From: Diospyros lotus
Taxonomy: Eukaryota > Streptophyta > Magnoliopsida > Ericales > Ebenaceae
Length of the DNA stretch: 64,000 nt
Direction of reading: 5' to 3'
Assembly: GCF_014633365.1 (NCBI RefSeq)
Contig: NC_068347.1
Coordinates: forward strand, 23,644,433 to 23,708,432
Below the pieces are notes generated by a model. It made no database searches and had not been told where the DNA came from. It saw nothing but the letters and a program-made list of their open reading frames with translations. Made by a program: the position numbers and the translations under genes. This document shows, in pieces, positions 46,121 to 58,928 of the stretch; the first letter of the stretch is position 1, and the number at the start of each line of letters is the position of its first letter.

Positions 46121-46969
46121 TGTAACGGCCTAAAATTTACCTCAATTTCTTTTTTAAACATGCTCTGAAACTAAGAGACAAAATAGAAACAAAACCTGCA
46201 CAAGCAAACCACATGACAACGTAATTTAGCACAGTGAAAACACGATAAGTATTCATATGGATAACACCAGTGTCGTTTTTACACACAAGAAAGTCAAAAG
46301 GTAAAACCCTGGCACCCTAGAGAATACACACTCCTCAAGACTCGAACAGCTGAGATTGCCTTATACACCAACTACCCATCCAGCTCAACACCATCTCACT
46401 CACCCTCGATCTTGGTATTTCCTTTTCCTAGAATGATGCAAGCAAATGTGAGCCACAAGGCTCAGCAAATATAATAGAATAAAAATGAGGCATGAATATT
46501 GGGAACATTAGAGGGTATTGGACCACAAGAAGTATGAAATATCCCTCTAATATGTTTTTCATAAATCATATTTAGAAACAAATACTGCCATTACCAGAAC
46601 CATATTCAAAAAGGGCAAAGCCCTCAACGAGTCTGGCATTCTGCCTACTCAAGATTTGTAGGATATATCCTCGCAAATCTAGTCCGTCGCGCGCATCAAG
46701 TACCATATTCTTTCAAAAACCATTTCATGAGTATGCATATGCATAATGGCCCTAAAACCCCATGCATCTAACTCTTCATGCACAACATGCATTAGGCCTC
46801 AAATGAGATTACAACCACACATGGTATACGAGGGACACACAGAAAGATCACAAGACATAAAGCATGGTGAAAAACTCATAATCAATCCATTTGCAATATG
46901 TTACAATACCTTGCATAAATCTAACTTTAGCCGATAAGCATCATTCCCAAATAATTATAGGGTGAATAA

Positions 46970-48992
46970 TGTAACAGCCCAGCTCTTCAGGGCGTGTTAT
47001 GCCTTAGGAAATTTGGTCCTTTTTTTTTTTGTTTTGTTACATTATCCCTGAAATTCCCTAAGATCTTATCTAATGCTAGACGCGATGTTTACACTAGAAA
47101 ATTAAATACAAAGCAGAAGCTGAATCGAACCTGCTCATGGCAATACATACATGAATAACTGGACATAATATTTATTACAAAGTTATTACATAAGTTTCTG
47201 AAAATAAAATAATTGTACATGATTCTTAAACTATTCATATTACATCATAACATGGCACATTTCCTCATTTCTTGACGTCTCGCATCACTACACATCTCCA
47301 ACCTCGGTATCATCACTGCAAGCCCCGACTGGAACATTGAATGTTCTAGGGGCGAACCCAAGTTAGATGATGAACCATCTAAGTAAGGATACATAATATT
47401 ATGTCATGAGTGTATGCAATGTCTTTCATCGTAGATGTCAACTGCACCCTTCATGCTACCTACCATTTTAGCGGCCACCTTTTTCGAAGCCGGGATGTAT
47501 GGGTGCACCCTTGGTAAGGCAGCGGTGTCAGTTCGTACTCCCTACGACCTCATATGCGTGTGATCAACAATATCAACGTGTATTTATGCATTTCATAATT
47601 ATGTCATTGATGCAGTTTACGTGTTGGGTTCATATCATAGCATGCCAATATGATGAAAGCATTCTCGAATATAAACATTTATAATCGTACTGAGTTCGAA
47701 ACGGTACACTTACAGCTAGGTTGTCTCCAAAATCGTGTCGAGCGGCTATTTCTTAATCTTCTCGCCTTCAAGGACTCCAAAAACATTAAAATTATTTTTA
47801 GAATATCATTTCACTATTTTTCCATAATTTCTATAATTTCTCTTTATTTCTAAGCCTTATTTCTTCAAAAATTGCATAAAAATTATCTAGACTTCCATAA
47901 AATCTAATTTCTCGTTACCAATATTCCTTAAATAGTATTTCTAGCATTCTGGAATTTTCTTGAAATTTTTCAAATTAAAATCCTATTTTTTCTTTATTTT
48001 CATAATAGAAAAACTACTTAAATAATTAATAAAATTAGCATTTTCCAGAAAAATTTTCACAAAATAAGATATAAACAATATTCTAGACTTAAATAAAATT
48101 TTTGCAAAATTTTATTTCTTTTATTTTTTATATTTCTTTATTTCTTTTCTTTTCTTATTTTCTTTTCTTTTCTAGCGGGCGCGTGGAAGGCACGCGCCCG
48201 CCTGGTTCATCTTCTCCGGCGGCCTCCTTGCCGCCGGCGAACCTCCCAAACCTCCGAGCTTTGAAATGAAGCCCTACCCCCCCTAAACCCGACATCCCGA
48301 GTCCAAAAGTAGCATTAAAATTGAGAAAAAAACAACACGAAGTACCTCGATTTCGCGGTTGAAGGCTCGGCTCCGGCGAATCGCGATTTTCCGGCGAGCT
48401 TCGATTCTCCCTCCTTGCTGCTCTGTTGGCCACCAAAATCATCAGAAAGTTTGCCCACACCTCAAGGATCAAAACCCTACTTTCAAAACTCGCAAACGTT
48501 GCCTCAATCGACTGCTCTAAGAAGTAAAAATTTTTGGATGAATGGGCATGCGCGAACTCGGCTATTTATAGCCTAAGCTCCGCCACGAACGTCCCATCGA
48601 AGGTGCCACGCGTCCCTGAGGCCATTCCCATCATCCTTTGGGGCATTAATCCCCCCCTTACTCTGATTTTGCTTGTTGCAGGCGCGATTGTGCGCCTGCT
48701 CCGATTTTCTGCGGAATTTGCTTCTTTTTTTTTTACATATACATATACAGATATATATACCTATATATCATATATACATACGAATTTACATACATACATA
48801 TTAATTTATATATACAACAAGCTATATACATACATATATACATACTAAATTATATATACAGCAACACAAAAAAAAAATCCTATTTAAACACTAAATAAAA
48901 TAATTTATACTTATCTTAAAATTCTATAATTTCTTTAGGGTCTTTAAAACACAAAATTTCAATTTGTAAATCACGATAACTAGGGTATTACA
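46970..48992 (-). mobile_element. Nested solo-LTR-like element
   Basis: Ends TGTAACAGCCC...GGGTATTACA, 2023 bases. Flanking 5-mers are AATAA and AATTA, four of five matching. On the minus strand a TATA box (complement of CTATTTATAG, 48560-48569) precedes a leader-like GC-richer region, as expected for U3-R-U5. The stretch near 47497-47520 (GGGTGCACCCTTGGTAAGGC) matches the complement of 11110. The minus-strand frame 48472-48155 lies in the leader and has no family feature. Confidence 0.7.
48175..48201. repeat. GC-rich perfect hairpin
   Basis: An 11-base stem GCGGGCGCGTG pairs exactly with CACGCGCCCGC around the five-base loop GAAGG. It stands at the edge of a T/C-rich tract within the nested LTR-like element, just downstream of its putative leader on the minus strand. 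Confidence 0.85.
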
Positions 48993-50104
48993 AATTAGCC
49001 CTATTTTATATGCTCATAAGTAATTTCAAGCCAATAGTCAACAAACTAGAATTAAAATTATAACACATCTCAATGGACTTAAAAACTCACAAGGGACTGG
49101 CAAAATGAGTTTAAAGAATAAGAACTTACATCTGGTAAATAAAGAGTATATGAGCTTGCAAGAGGGTTAGGAACTTGCATAAAAGAATATAGTGCTAGCC
49201 AAATGAAAAGAGAGTAATAGGAACTTGCAATAACAAGATCAAGAGGATGAAACTTGCCTTAAATATTTCCTTTAAGTCTCATTAAGTGCCTGATTTCGCC
49301 GATATCACGGTTCAAAGCTTTTCTAACAACATTAAGCATAATTGATATAAGAATTAATACAAAATAAGTATTAGACTATTAATTCCAACCTGATCGCAAA
49401 CTTTAATCACTTACTTTTACTCCTTCTTGCCTTCCCCAATTGTCTCATATGATTTCATAACCTAATCTAAGCCTTGGAGGGTATATATAGGGTAGAAAAA
49501 ATGGTTAGGTGGCATTTGGACACGTGGCAGCGATTGGAAGTGACAGGTGACGGTCGCATGGTGAAACAAGGGCCACGCAGGGCCCTGCATAGTGCGACAA
49601 GGCCGAGCTTGGCCACGCGGCGGTGTGCATGGCGCGAACCTGGTCGCCTCCAAAATGATGTTGTTTTGGTGTCCTTTTTTCAAAAAAAAAAATACCATTA
49701 TTTCCTTCCCAATTGCACGCGCTCTAGCTCAATCCCAGGACCTCCCGCACGCATGCCATCTCACCTAGCTACTTTTTCAATTAATGATATGCATATTTTA
49801 TATTTAAGATGTTATAGCCACTAGTTTTCGAAATTACACTTAAACCCCAAAATTTGCATAAACTGTCAGTTACACCCTTCTTAATAAATATAATAAATTC
49901 TAATTTTCCCCTTAAAATTCCTTAAACCCACAAATCCTCAAATAATCATAAATAATCACCTTCTTTTAACAAAATACCACATATTTTATATTTGAACTAT
50001 TCTAGTTGTCATTTCCCAAATTTACACTTTCACCCCAAAATTTCCATACTACTAATCATGCCCTATTTATTCTTTTCTTAAAATTTTTGGGGTGTTACAT
50101 TTAA

Positions 50105-51081
50105 TACTCCAAAAATTAGCTGTTATGAGTTTCTACGAAACAAACTATTGATAGAAAGAATGAGTTAGTTGACAAATTTAAGCTAATACACAAAGAGTAG
50201 TCAACAGATTGCTAGGCATCTGTTGACAGATACATGAAATGTATTGTCTGTTGATAGAATCATTGTCTTAGTCGACACATTAAGACAAAAATAGAAACAA
50301 ATCAAGGAGCAAACTTATTATCTATTGACAGAATGAATTGAGATAGTCGATAGATGCTTACTTGATGCCTCAAGCCAATATTTAGTGATTATTTTGAAAT
50401 TTAATTATTTGTTTTTCCAATCTCTTAAATCATGAACAACACATATATTAAAAAATGCTTTGACTAACCTCTTGAAACTTTGAGAACAAAAATGGATTTT
50501 TATCAAAATAATTTTCTTGAAAGTTATATTTTGAAAATTATTTTGTTTTAGTTGCACAGATGATGATTTTTTAATTTTGAAATCAAGATCTTTTCTATGT
50601 TTTGTCATTATCAAAACTATGATCTTAAGAGTAAAATAATAGAAACGTGGGTAGGGTACCAAGTGTTTCCCTTCTTATTCTCTATAAATATGAGGGTTGC
50701 CTCCTCATTCATGTACGTCAACTTTGGTATTAAAATTCTCTCATTGCATTCAAGCACTCTCAGGGAATAACTTAAGCATCAGAGAATTTATGTGGGGATA
50801 CTCACCAGTTCCCTTAACCAGTTTTTTCTTAGCAGGTCTCTTGATCATTTGGAACTCACTCGGTCATCTAGAGGTCTCTGGATCACTTGCACCTAGACTT
50901 GGAGGTCTTAGGATCACCTATACCTAGACTTGGAACTCTCAAGATCATTTGGAACCCTCAAGATCATTTTGAACTTTCGAGATCGCTAAAAACTCTCAAG
51001 ATCATTGGAAACCCTCATAATCACTTGTAGGTCTCATAGACACTCAAAATTCTCTAGATGCCTTGAGGCTCACGCCCCCAC
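50105..51081. other. Right part of split retroelement-like DNA
   Basis: It continues the text interrupted at 46120. It contains repeated words around TGTTGACAGA and TAGTCGACA (50180-50360). A cluster of CTC(A/T)(A/G)GATCA(C/T)TTGGAA-like phrases lies at 50840-51030. No coding frame. Confidence 0.4.
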
Positions 51082-54000
51082 TGTAGTAGCCCACTCCTGG
51101 ATAGTCCCACTAGCATAAGATATCTGAAAGAAGGTCATCACAATGATGATATAGAACAATAACATACAACACCACATTACTATCGATCCTTAGATAAATT
51201 CAGTGGAAGCCAACACAAAGGTTTATAACAACATGCCCTCATTACAGCCGCTAACATGGACTGTTTATCTTGGGATGTCTCTATACACCTTTAACCCTGG
51301 GCTTTAGCCCCACCAGACTCACCCTCAACCATTGCTTTACCTTTTCCTAGAATGACACGAGAGTACAACAAGGTCAGTCACAAGACTCAACAAGTATATA
51401 TATAAAGCATGGAGATATAGAATCAAATGCATGGATAATCAAGATAGATTAAACAACAACTCTATGAGAAGATATTAGTATAACACAACTCATAAGTTTT
51501 TCATTTACATCAATTTCCCATGTTGTGATTATTATACATACCATGTAATCATTTTCATACTCATGCACCTGTACCAATAGTAAGGAATTTTTCACATAAT
51601 TCCCAAGGCTTCCACGGCCAATATATCCATACATGAATATATATATATATATGCATCATGAAAATACATTAACAAGCAATAACAATTTGAGTCTCGTCTA
51701 CTAGGTTGATGGCCACCTCACTCGTGTCAGGCGCTCATAGGATATCTTTTCATCACCCATAGATATAGCCGCCGCACAAAATAATAGATGCGCAAATATA
51801 TAGCCACACATAGGCATCTCAATGAAAATGCATAACATCATGCAAGTCTTTCCCATTTCATATCTTGTTGGGTTTCTTAGATCCAAACGCAGCAGAAATT
51901 TAAAAAATTATTTGAATCAACCAAACTCTTTGGCTAATCTTGAAACCGAAAATGAACGAATTTAGTTTGCAAATATATAATATCTTCAAGAATATAAACA
52001 TATAATGAAAAACCAAACCTTTTGGTTGTCCGATGAAGAATAGATGAATCTTTGTGCCACGAGGTGTTACCCACCCTCTATAAGTGATCCACACTAAAGA
52101 GAAGTTTCAATCGATGTCGATGAGCACGCCTCTTCAATCTTCTTGCATCAACTATGCAAGATCTAATTCAACACATGAAAATATGGTTGGTTTTCTCAAA
52201 AACCATTTTCTCTCTCTAGAAAATCGAAAGAGGTTATGAGGCAAGAATGGAATCTCTTCTCAAAACCCTAGTCAAACTAGGGATTTATAGAAAGTCCAAG
52301 CATGTTATAAACATGTTGGGCCAAGGCCCAACCCATTTGTGGGTTTTTCACCTTATTTTACTTTTTGCTCATTTTTGTTGACATCCCGTGGACTTTTCCA
52401 CAAGTGCTAGCTCGCCCCAAAAATCCACGAATTCTTTGGGGCCCCAAAAACATTTTTCGATCCCACTAAAATATCATGAAATTCCTCTTTGTTTGTGTGT
52501 GACCTTATAGGTTCATTATGAATATGGAAAAGGGTAATTTATAGAATCATACTCCTAATAAAACTTTTTGATTATGATTCTTAATTTATTTCATCTCGTG
52601 ACAAAAATTATTATCTTACCCTTAGACCAAGATTGACGTCTAGAAACGTATCATGGCCCCCATATCATAATAAAATACAAATGGCACTTATAATGAACCT
52701 TTTCATGATAAGTTTTAGTGCTATTCGATCCCTCTATCATAATGCTCTGGTATAGTCTAGAAGTATGATAAAATGTCAAACTTCTAATAACCAACACTAT
52801 GTGTACGAATGTTAAGTCCACAACTGCTATAGTCGAATTAATAACTCTTATTAATTCTCAACTATTAACGTTGGCCAACGACTCCTTGAGTTGTGACTTC
52901 ATCATTCACATAAGGCATATACCTTTTAAATCTTACTAAGGTCGATAGATTCCATCTTGCGTACTCACCTACCTTCGTATTATTTGGATCATACTCAATA
53001 ACCACCCTATTAGGGACCCATCTTACTAGACCATATATAGTGGTATCAAAGCATGACACTCGTCATACAAGATAATTGTGGTACCTCAAGAAAAGAGGTT
53101 ACTAGCACCTGTCGCCACATAAAACTCTCAATTGACATTTAGTAAGAATTACCAATTAAGTGTTCTCAAGTTAGGTCATTCAGTGAACTCATTCACCAAT
53201 GAGCACCTACACACTAGCGTTAGTGTCACCACACAAGTAATCAATGAGATCAACTACCCTCCTTACGAGCATAGATAGTGTGTATTGGTCTTGACGTTAC
53301 TATAGAAGCTTTACTCTATAGTCCTTTAATCAGGAATAGTTTAAGAATGAAATATCAGTCATTCGATCTAATTAATATGATCTCATCATAACTCGATTGA
53401 TATTGCTACACTCTTTGAGATTCATTTAAATAGTAAAATACAAAGATGAACATATTGTCACGTATTAAAAGAGAAATACTGATATTAATCAAAATATGTC
53501 CAAGATTAATTAGAAATGTAGCAAACTCACAACTCTTATTATTGGCTCCCAGGTTACAACTATAACATATCCATGGACACATTTCTCAATTTCACCTTTA
53601 TTTTTAGATTAGGCAATCAATAAATGAATGTTGTAATTAACATGCAAATTACAACCCATATCCCATTATAAATTATTTTTCCACAATTCTAGATAAAAAA
53701 TACAAATTTGGACACTGAAAGTCAACTTATGAAAGTGGGAGAGTAGACTCTTGAAATATGGAAAGTTGACCCTTGAAGTGGTGAAAGTCGACCCTTGAAA
53801 ACAAGAAATTTTTTATTCAAGCATATACTTCAAAGGGCTCTTACAAACTCAAGAATTGTCGAAGTGGTCCAAATCTTATATCAAATCGAAGCCTCGAATC
53901 TCTAGTTTCTAAAACAATAATCAAATTCAAAATTGGAAATAATCACAATGAGTTATTGCCCAAAAATCGAAGAAATGTAGAGTTGCTATAGTAAAATTAC

Positions 54001-55495
54001 AGTATTCTTAGCAGAATTCAATAAAGTTGTCATGGGTTCAAATCATGATAAAAAATTTCAAATCTTATACAAAAATGAATCCTATGATGTCTAGTTTACA
54101 TAGAAATAAACGGATTGTAAATCAAATATAACTACAAAAAGTTATACCGTAAAAAATCCAAGCAAAGTCAAATTACATGAAGCAGTGAGTTACAAATTTT
54201 TTTATCAAAAATTAACAAGACCATTGTGGGCTCAAATTGAAACACAAAATTTCAAACCTTATATCAAATCGATGTTAATCGAGTTTATTTTATAACGCAA
54301 TAAACAAATCTCAAATCGAATATTTTTACTAAAAATTATGTCAAAAAAAAGAGAGCATGCACAGACTGCCATGACCCAAAATGAACATACGGACAAAATA
54401 CAAAATGACCCAACAAATAATTTTTTTGCTCTAATCTAACCAAAAATATGTCATTATTTGAAGGATTTTAGCTTAAAACAAGCCCCAAATGAAGATCCAA
54501 CATGACCCATTAATTTTGAATAATTTTTACAAAATATTTATAAATAAAAAGAAAGACTTATTTTTAAACAAAAATGGTGTTTTTAGCAATGGAGAAACAA
54601 GATATACTCAAAATGAAGGGGATTAAACAAGAAACTTGCACTTCAAAATAAAAAGAGAAAATTTTGCATAACAAGAGAGATGCAAGGAGAATTTGTCTTT
54701 ATTTTTGATGGAGATAAACCAAAAAGAATAAGCTTCTCTCAAGTCTAGAAGTCCACTCTTGAAGCTCCAAGCCAAGAGATCAAGAAAATGGAAATGGAGA
54801 AGAAGAAGAAGAAAATGATGATTCTCATAAATGGAAGAAAGAAAGAGACAAAGTAAATGAAACAAATGAGAGGGAAAAGGGAGGGCCATGTGTCTCTCAT
54901 CAAAGACTCTTTTGTCCTTCACTTACACACACAAACACAATTATTACCATGCCCCCTTTGGACATTTTTCATTTCCCATTTCTTTTTCCATTTTCTTTAT
55001 CAAACCCATTTATACAATTTCTCATTTACCCTTACATTTTTCACACTCAATTTAAGGACCTCAAGCCCTTTCTTGACATTTCACAATTAAATTTTATTTT
55101 CCTTTAATTTATTTCATTACATAACAAATGGGCTCAACCCCAAATCATTAATTCAACTATTACTAATTAGGCCCAACTCACATAGGCCCAAAGAATTTAT
55201 TTTCAATCTTGGTCCAACACTTAAGATCCAACCCAATTCACTTGAATTTAACTAAATTCACAACCCACTTAATTTATGCACAATCCATTAGAAATGAGTT
55301 TTATTTAATTTTTAGCTACTCCAAGTCTTTGGGCTTTTCACATTAGCCCAACCCATACATTAAACTCAACCTATTTTATTAAATTTCCAACCTCTAGATT
55401 TCTCTATAATCTAGAATATATAAATATATATATCTATTTATCAAAATAAAATAGAATCATTAACCATGACATAGACCCAATAATGGGTCGTTACA
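51082..55495 (-). mobile_element. Solo-LTR-like element, TGTAAC family
   Basis: Ends TGTAGTAGCCC...GGGTCGTTACA. Flanks are CCCAC (51077-51081) and CCCAT (55496-55500), four of five matching. The minus-strand start TGTAACGACCC is typical of plant gypsy LTRs. A further insertion probably lies inside at 51865-53656. No gag or pol domain seen. Confidence 0.65.
51865..53656. mobile_element. Probable nested non-coding element
   Basis: The block from TTGTTGGGTTTCTTAGATCC to a point before CATATC is flanked by CATATC on both sides (51859-51864 and 53657-53662). Its interior resembles non-coding plant retroelement sequence (CCAAACGCAGCAGAAAT; paired GGGCCAAGGCCCAACCC). The ends are not a standard TG...CA pair, so the edges may be off by a few bases. 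Confidence 0.4.
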
Positions 55496-55704
55496 CCCAT
55501 TTTCCCACATTATAAATTTATTATTGTGTTAAAATAACAACAATTTATTTTTTAAAAATGAAAAAAATATTAATTAAATTTTTCATAGGTAGGATAACAA
55601 GAGAGAAATAATTTCTTTTAGTTAATTTCTCTAAAGTTTCTCATTTTGAAATTCTTGAGTATATGTAATATTTTCTTAAGATTAATAATTTTTTAATTAT
55701 TATG
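55496..55704. other. Short AT-rich spacer between LTR-like elements
   Basis: Host or older-element DNA containing the right target copy CCCAT of the previous element and TTATG, the left target copy of the next. Confidence 0.4.
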
Positions 55705-55910
55705 TGTTGAATCTGTTGCACAATCCCTTGGATTGATTTTGATGCTTAACAAAACATGGTTTAAGTATTTAATTGAAATCTCAAGGGTTCCCTAAGTATC
55801 CAAAGCTTAAAAGCAACATTGAATGTTTTATGACAATTAGTAAGTGTTAGAACATATTTCAGGATACATGTGAATGATTTGAAATGAATTTTTAAGTATT
55901 CAAACATGTA

Positions 55911-56354
55911 TCAATCGAGTAATATATAAGTGAAGCTTAATCTTAACTCATTACTCGAGTATCATATATTATTAGTCGAGTAATCTAATTGAATTTTGAA
56001 GCTTAAAAGCTTGTAGGAAGTATTATTCAAGTATTTGCCCAAGTAAAAATATACCATATCAATCGAGTAATATATAAGTGAAGCTTAATCTTAACTCATT
56101 ACTCGAGTATCATATATTATTAGTCGAGTAATCTAATTGAATTTTGAAGCTTAAAAGCTTGTAGGAAGTATTATTCAAGTATTTGCCCAAGTAAAAATAT
56201 ATCATATCAATCGAGTAATATATAAGTGAAGCTTAATCTTAACTCATTACTCGAGTATCATATATTATTAGTCGAGTAATCTAATTGAATTTTGAAGCTT
56301 AAAAGCTTGTAGGAAGTATTATTCAAGTATTTGCCCAAGTAAAAATATACCACT
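55911..56354. repeat. 148-bp tandem repeat, three copies
   Basis: Units start at 55911, 56059 and 56207 and are almost identical. Each contains the inverted pair ATTACTCGA ... TCGAGTAAT around an AT-rich centre. Near identity implies recent amplification or an assembly-level duplication. Confidence 0.92.
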
Positions 56355-56940
56355 CAAGTAACTTAGGCAAATTCTGGAAAAAAAGTTATAAAGGCAAAGT
56401 TTTACTCAAATATTGAGGTATATTACTTGAGTATTTTACAAAGAAATCAAAAAAGTTGGTAATTTAATCGAGTATCAAACAATAAATCATAAGTTAATTA
56501 AGTATTGTCTATGGAAATCTAGCTTAGCTTTCATTTGAGAACATTGTTCAAGTATCAAAGTTTAATAGTTGAGTAATTACATTAAGAAATTATGGTTACA
56601 AAGTAGTGCAAAAAAAAAAAAAAATTAGTTGAATAATACTTTACATTACTAGCGTAACTTGTAAAAACTATGCTCAAAAAAATTGGTCGAGTAACATGTA
56701 GTATTAGTTGAGTAATGCCCTTATATTACTCAAGTAATTTGTAAAAATTGAGTCTCACAAAAATTAGTCGAATAATATGTATTTATTACTTAAATAACTT
56801 GTAGAGAAACAAAAAGCATTAAAAAATTAGTCGAGTAACAAGTATTTTTTACTCAAATAATCTAAAATTAATTTTATATGTGTTCAGAATATTACTCAAG
56901 TGACACTCATATATTACTCAAGTAACAGCTTGCAAATCTT
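56355..56940. repeat. Degenerate TCGAGTAAT / ATTACTCAAG motif field
   Basis: After the three full units, single motifs of the form TYRAGTAAT or its complement recur on both strands every 20 to 60 bases, for example near 56410, 56470, 56690, 56735, 56830, 56890 and 56915. It looks like an older, decayed extension of the same motif family. Confidence 0.6.
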
Positions 56941-57930
56941 GAAATTTGAAATTTATAGTCGTTTGTAACCATTAGATTTCATTTAATGTAATTTAAAATA
57001 CACATTTAATATTGCTCTCAAAATTGAATTTATGTCACATTCCTTTTAATATACCTATGATTTCCTTGAGATTAAATGTAGTAAAAATATTTATTAGCAA
57101 ATAAATATTTTATCAAATCATTTACAGGGAAAATAGTTGTTGCTATTGATCTTAGAGAATGTTCACACACACAAATATATATCCATACTAGTTACATGAA
57201 AAAAACGATGAGAAGAAAAGTAAGAGAGCAAGAAAAGAGTTAAAAAAGAACAAAAGTCTGATTAATATCATTCTCATCTATAGAGAGAGTTCTTTAATTT
57301 TATTTATTTTTTTGTCTTTATGAAAATACTTGTCCTCTCATCTGTATTGAGTCTATTTTTATGACCTCTAATATTGAGAGTTTTCTCTGCATTTGTACTT
57401 CATTTTCTAGGTTGTAAAGTTATTGTTTCAGCCTTAAAAAATATTATAAGTGGGTTATTGCTTTTAAAAATTTTATATGTGAGTGTTTGAGTCCATAAAA
57501 AAACACAAAGAGGATTAATGCTTGAGCCTACCTAAAAAATACAATATTATTGAAAAGTGATCATATAGATGATAGTGATATTGTCTCTTCAAAAAACACT
57601 TCATTAGTAGAGTTGAAAATCCTTAGTAAACACTTAAGATAGTGGACGTAGACATGTTATTGAATCACTACAAATATTGTGTTATATTTACTTGATTTTT
57701 TTTCTTATTCATCTTTGTTGGGCACTTTTAACCTGTAAAATTTTGTGAAGCTCAAATTCACTCATTTAAGTATGAATACTTGGTTGTTGTTTTTGTTAAT
57801 TTTATTAATTTTGTATTTTAGTTATTACAAACAGATATATATATATTTTATTGTTATTTGAGAAAAAATTAATAATTTCAAAAATTCAATTCGTCCCCTT
57901 TCCTCAATTGCCTTGTCAGTTGAGCCAACA

Positions 57931-58928
57931 ATATGTACAAATAAGTAAAAAATTCAAAAAAAAAATTTCTTGAACTAGTGTGTAGATAATTACTTAATTT
58001 TACAAAATATATGTTAAACAATATTTATATAATTTTATACAAATAAATAATAAAAAAATTGTACAAAAATTAATTAAAAATCCCCTTGCATCACCACTAG
58101 TCTTAAAAATTTAAACAAAACAACATTACCAAAAAGTATTTAAATTTTATTTTATTAATAACATAAAAAAAAAATAAAAACAAGCACACACCAATTACTA
58201 GTGTCTTAATTACCTATAATGGGTCGTGACCCTAAACCCTAACAAACATGCATCAACTCTTATGATCATAATAAGATTTAGTTCAATCTCTATTATATTA
58301 ATGGATGTTAAATTTGGATAAGATTGAAGCATCTCTTATTTTTAAAATAATAAGTTTTTAAGTAATTATATGAAATTATTAAATATGTATTAAAACAGTT
58401 ATTCAATTCATTTAAACATTTTCCTTTATAAAAATATATATATTTTAAAAAATTAATTGAATTAAAAATATATATTTTTCTTATTTCTTTATTTCATAAT
58501 AAATTTGTGAGATCATTAATATATTAGCTGTCATGTTTAAGTGTTTACATCTGTTTAATATGTTTTTTTATTTTTATTTAAAAATTTAAATAAAATAACG
58601 TTGCCAAACACAATTTGTAAATTTTATTTATTAATAACATATAAAAACAAACTCTTCTATCTAAAAAGAAAATTAAACATCCTCCTACTAGTGGGACAAC
58701 AGTTACTTGTAAAGACTCTTGATTCAAACTATGGCATACCAAGATCCATAAGATTTGGTCTAAATGCTAATAGATTAATGGGTGTTAAATTTGGACATGA
58801 TTGAAATATCAATTTTTAATTTTAAATAATTATTTAATTTATGTAAATATTTTCCTTTATAAAAATATAAATCCATTGAATTAAAAATATTTTATTTTTT
58901 CTTATGTCTCTATTTCATACTAAATTTG
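57931..58928. repeat. Two diverged direct copies of an AT-rich unit
   Basis: The stretches 58120-58540 and 58590-58928 align: TTATTAATAACATA, then TTAATGG.TGTTAAATTTGGA, then CATTTTCCTTTATAAAAATATA, ending at a TTTCAT.ATAAATTTGTG-like point. A related stretch is at about 6000-6190. No coding content. Confidence 0.6.

Larger units (their letters stand above)
46121..50099 (-). mobile_element. Solo-LTR-like element, TGTAAC family
   Basis: Ends TGTAACGGCC...GGGGTGTTACA with perfect flanking TTTAA (46116-46120 and 50100-50104). A second element at 46970-48992 lies inside; without it the length is about 1.95 kb. Read on the minus strand the left end is TGTAACACCCC, as in many plant gypsy LTRs. No coding domains are present, so a solo LTR is the simplest reading. 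Confidence 0.75.
55705..57930 (+). mobile_element. Solo-LTR-like element with repeat-rich interior
   Basis: It begins TGTTGAATCTGTTGCAC and ends GTTGAGCCAACA, with flanks TTATG and ATATG (four of five). The ending, with AATTCAATTCGTCCCC before it, resembles long copia (SIRE-type) LTRs. The first half holds a 148-bp tandem array and many TCGAGTAAT/ATTACTCAAG words. No coding domain. Confidence 0.65.

Noticed and set aside
48155..48472. 105-residue reverse-strand open frame
   Set aside because: It lies in the leader region of a solo-LTR-like element, has no domain features, and is explained by locally higher GC content.
54623..55090. Open frames on both strands (99 and 77 residues)
   Set aside because: Both lie within the LTR-like element 51082-55495 and consist of low-complexity hydrophobic text from T/A-rich DNA.
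55911..56354. Direct repeats that might suggest a CRISPR-like array
   Set aside because: The units are 148 bases, contiguous and nearly identical throughout, with no unique spacers, and the setting is a plant LTR-like element.
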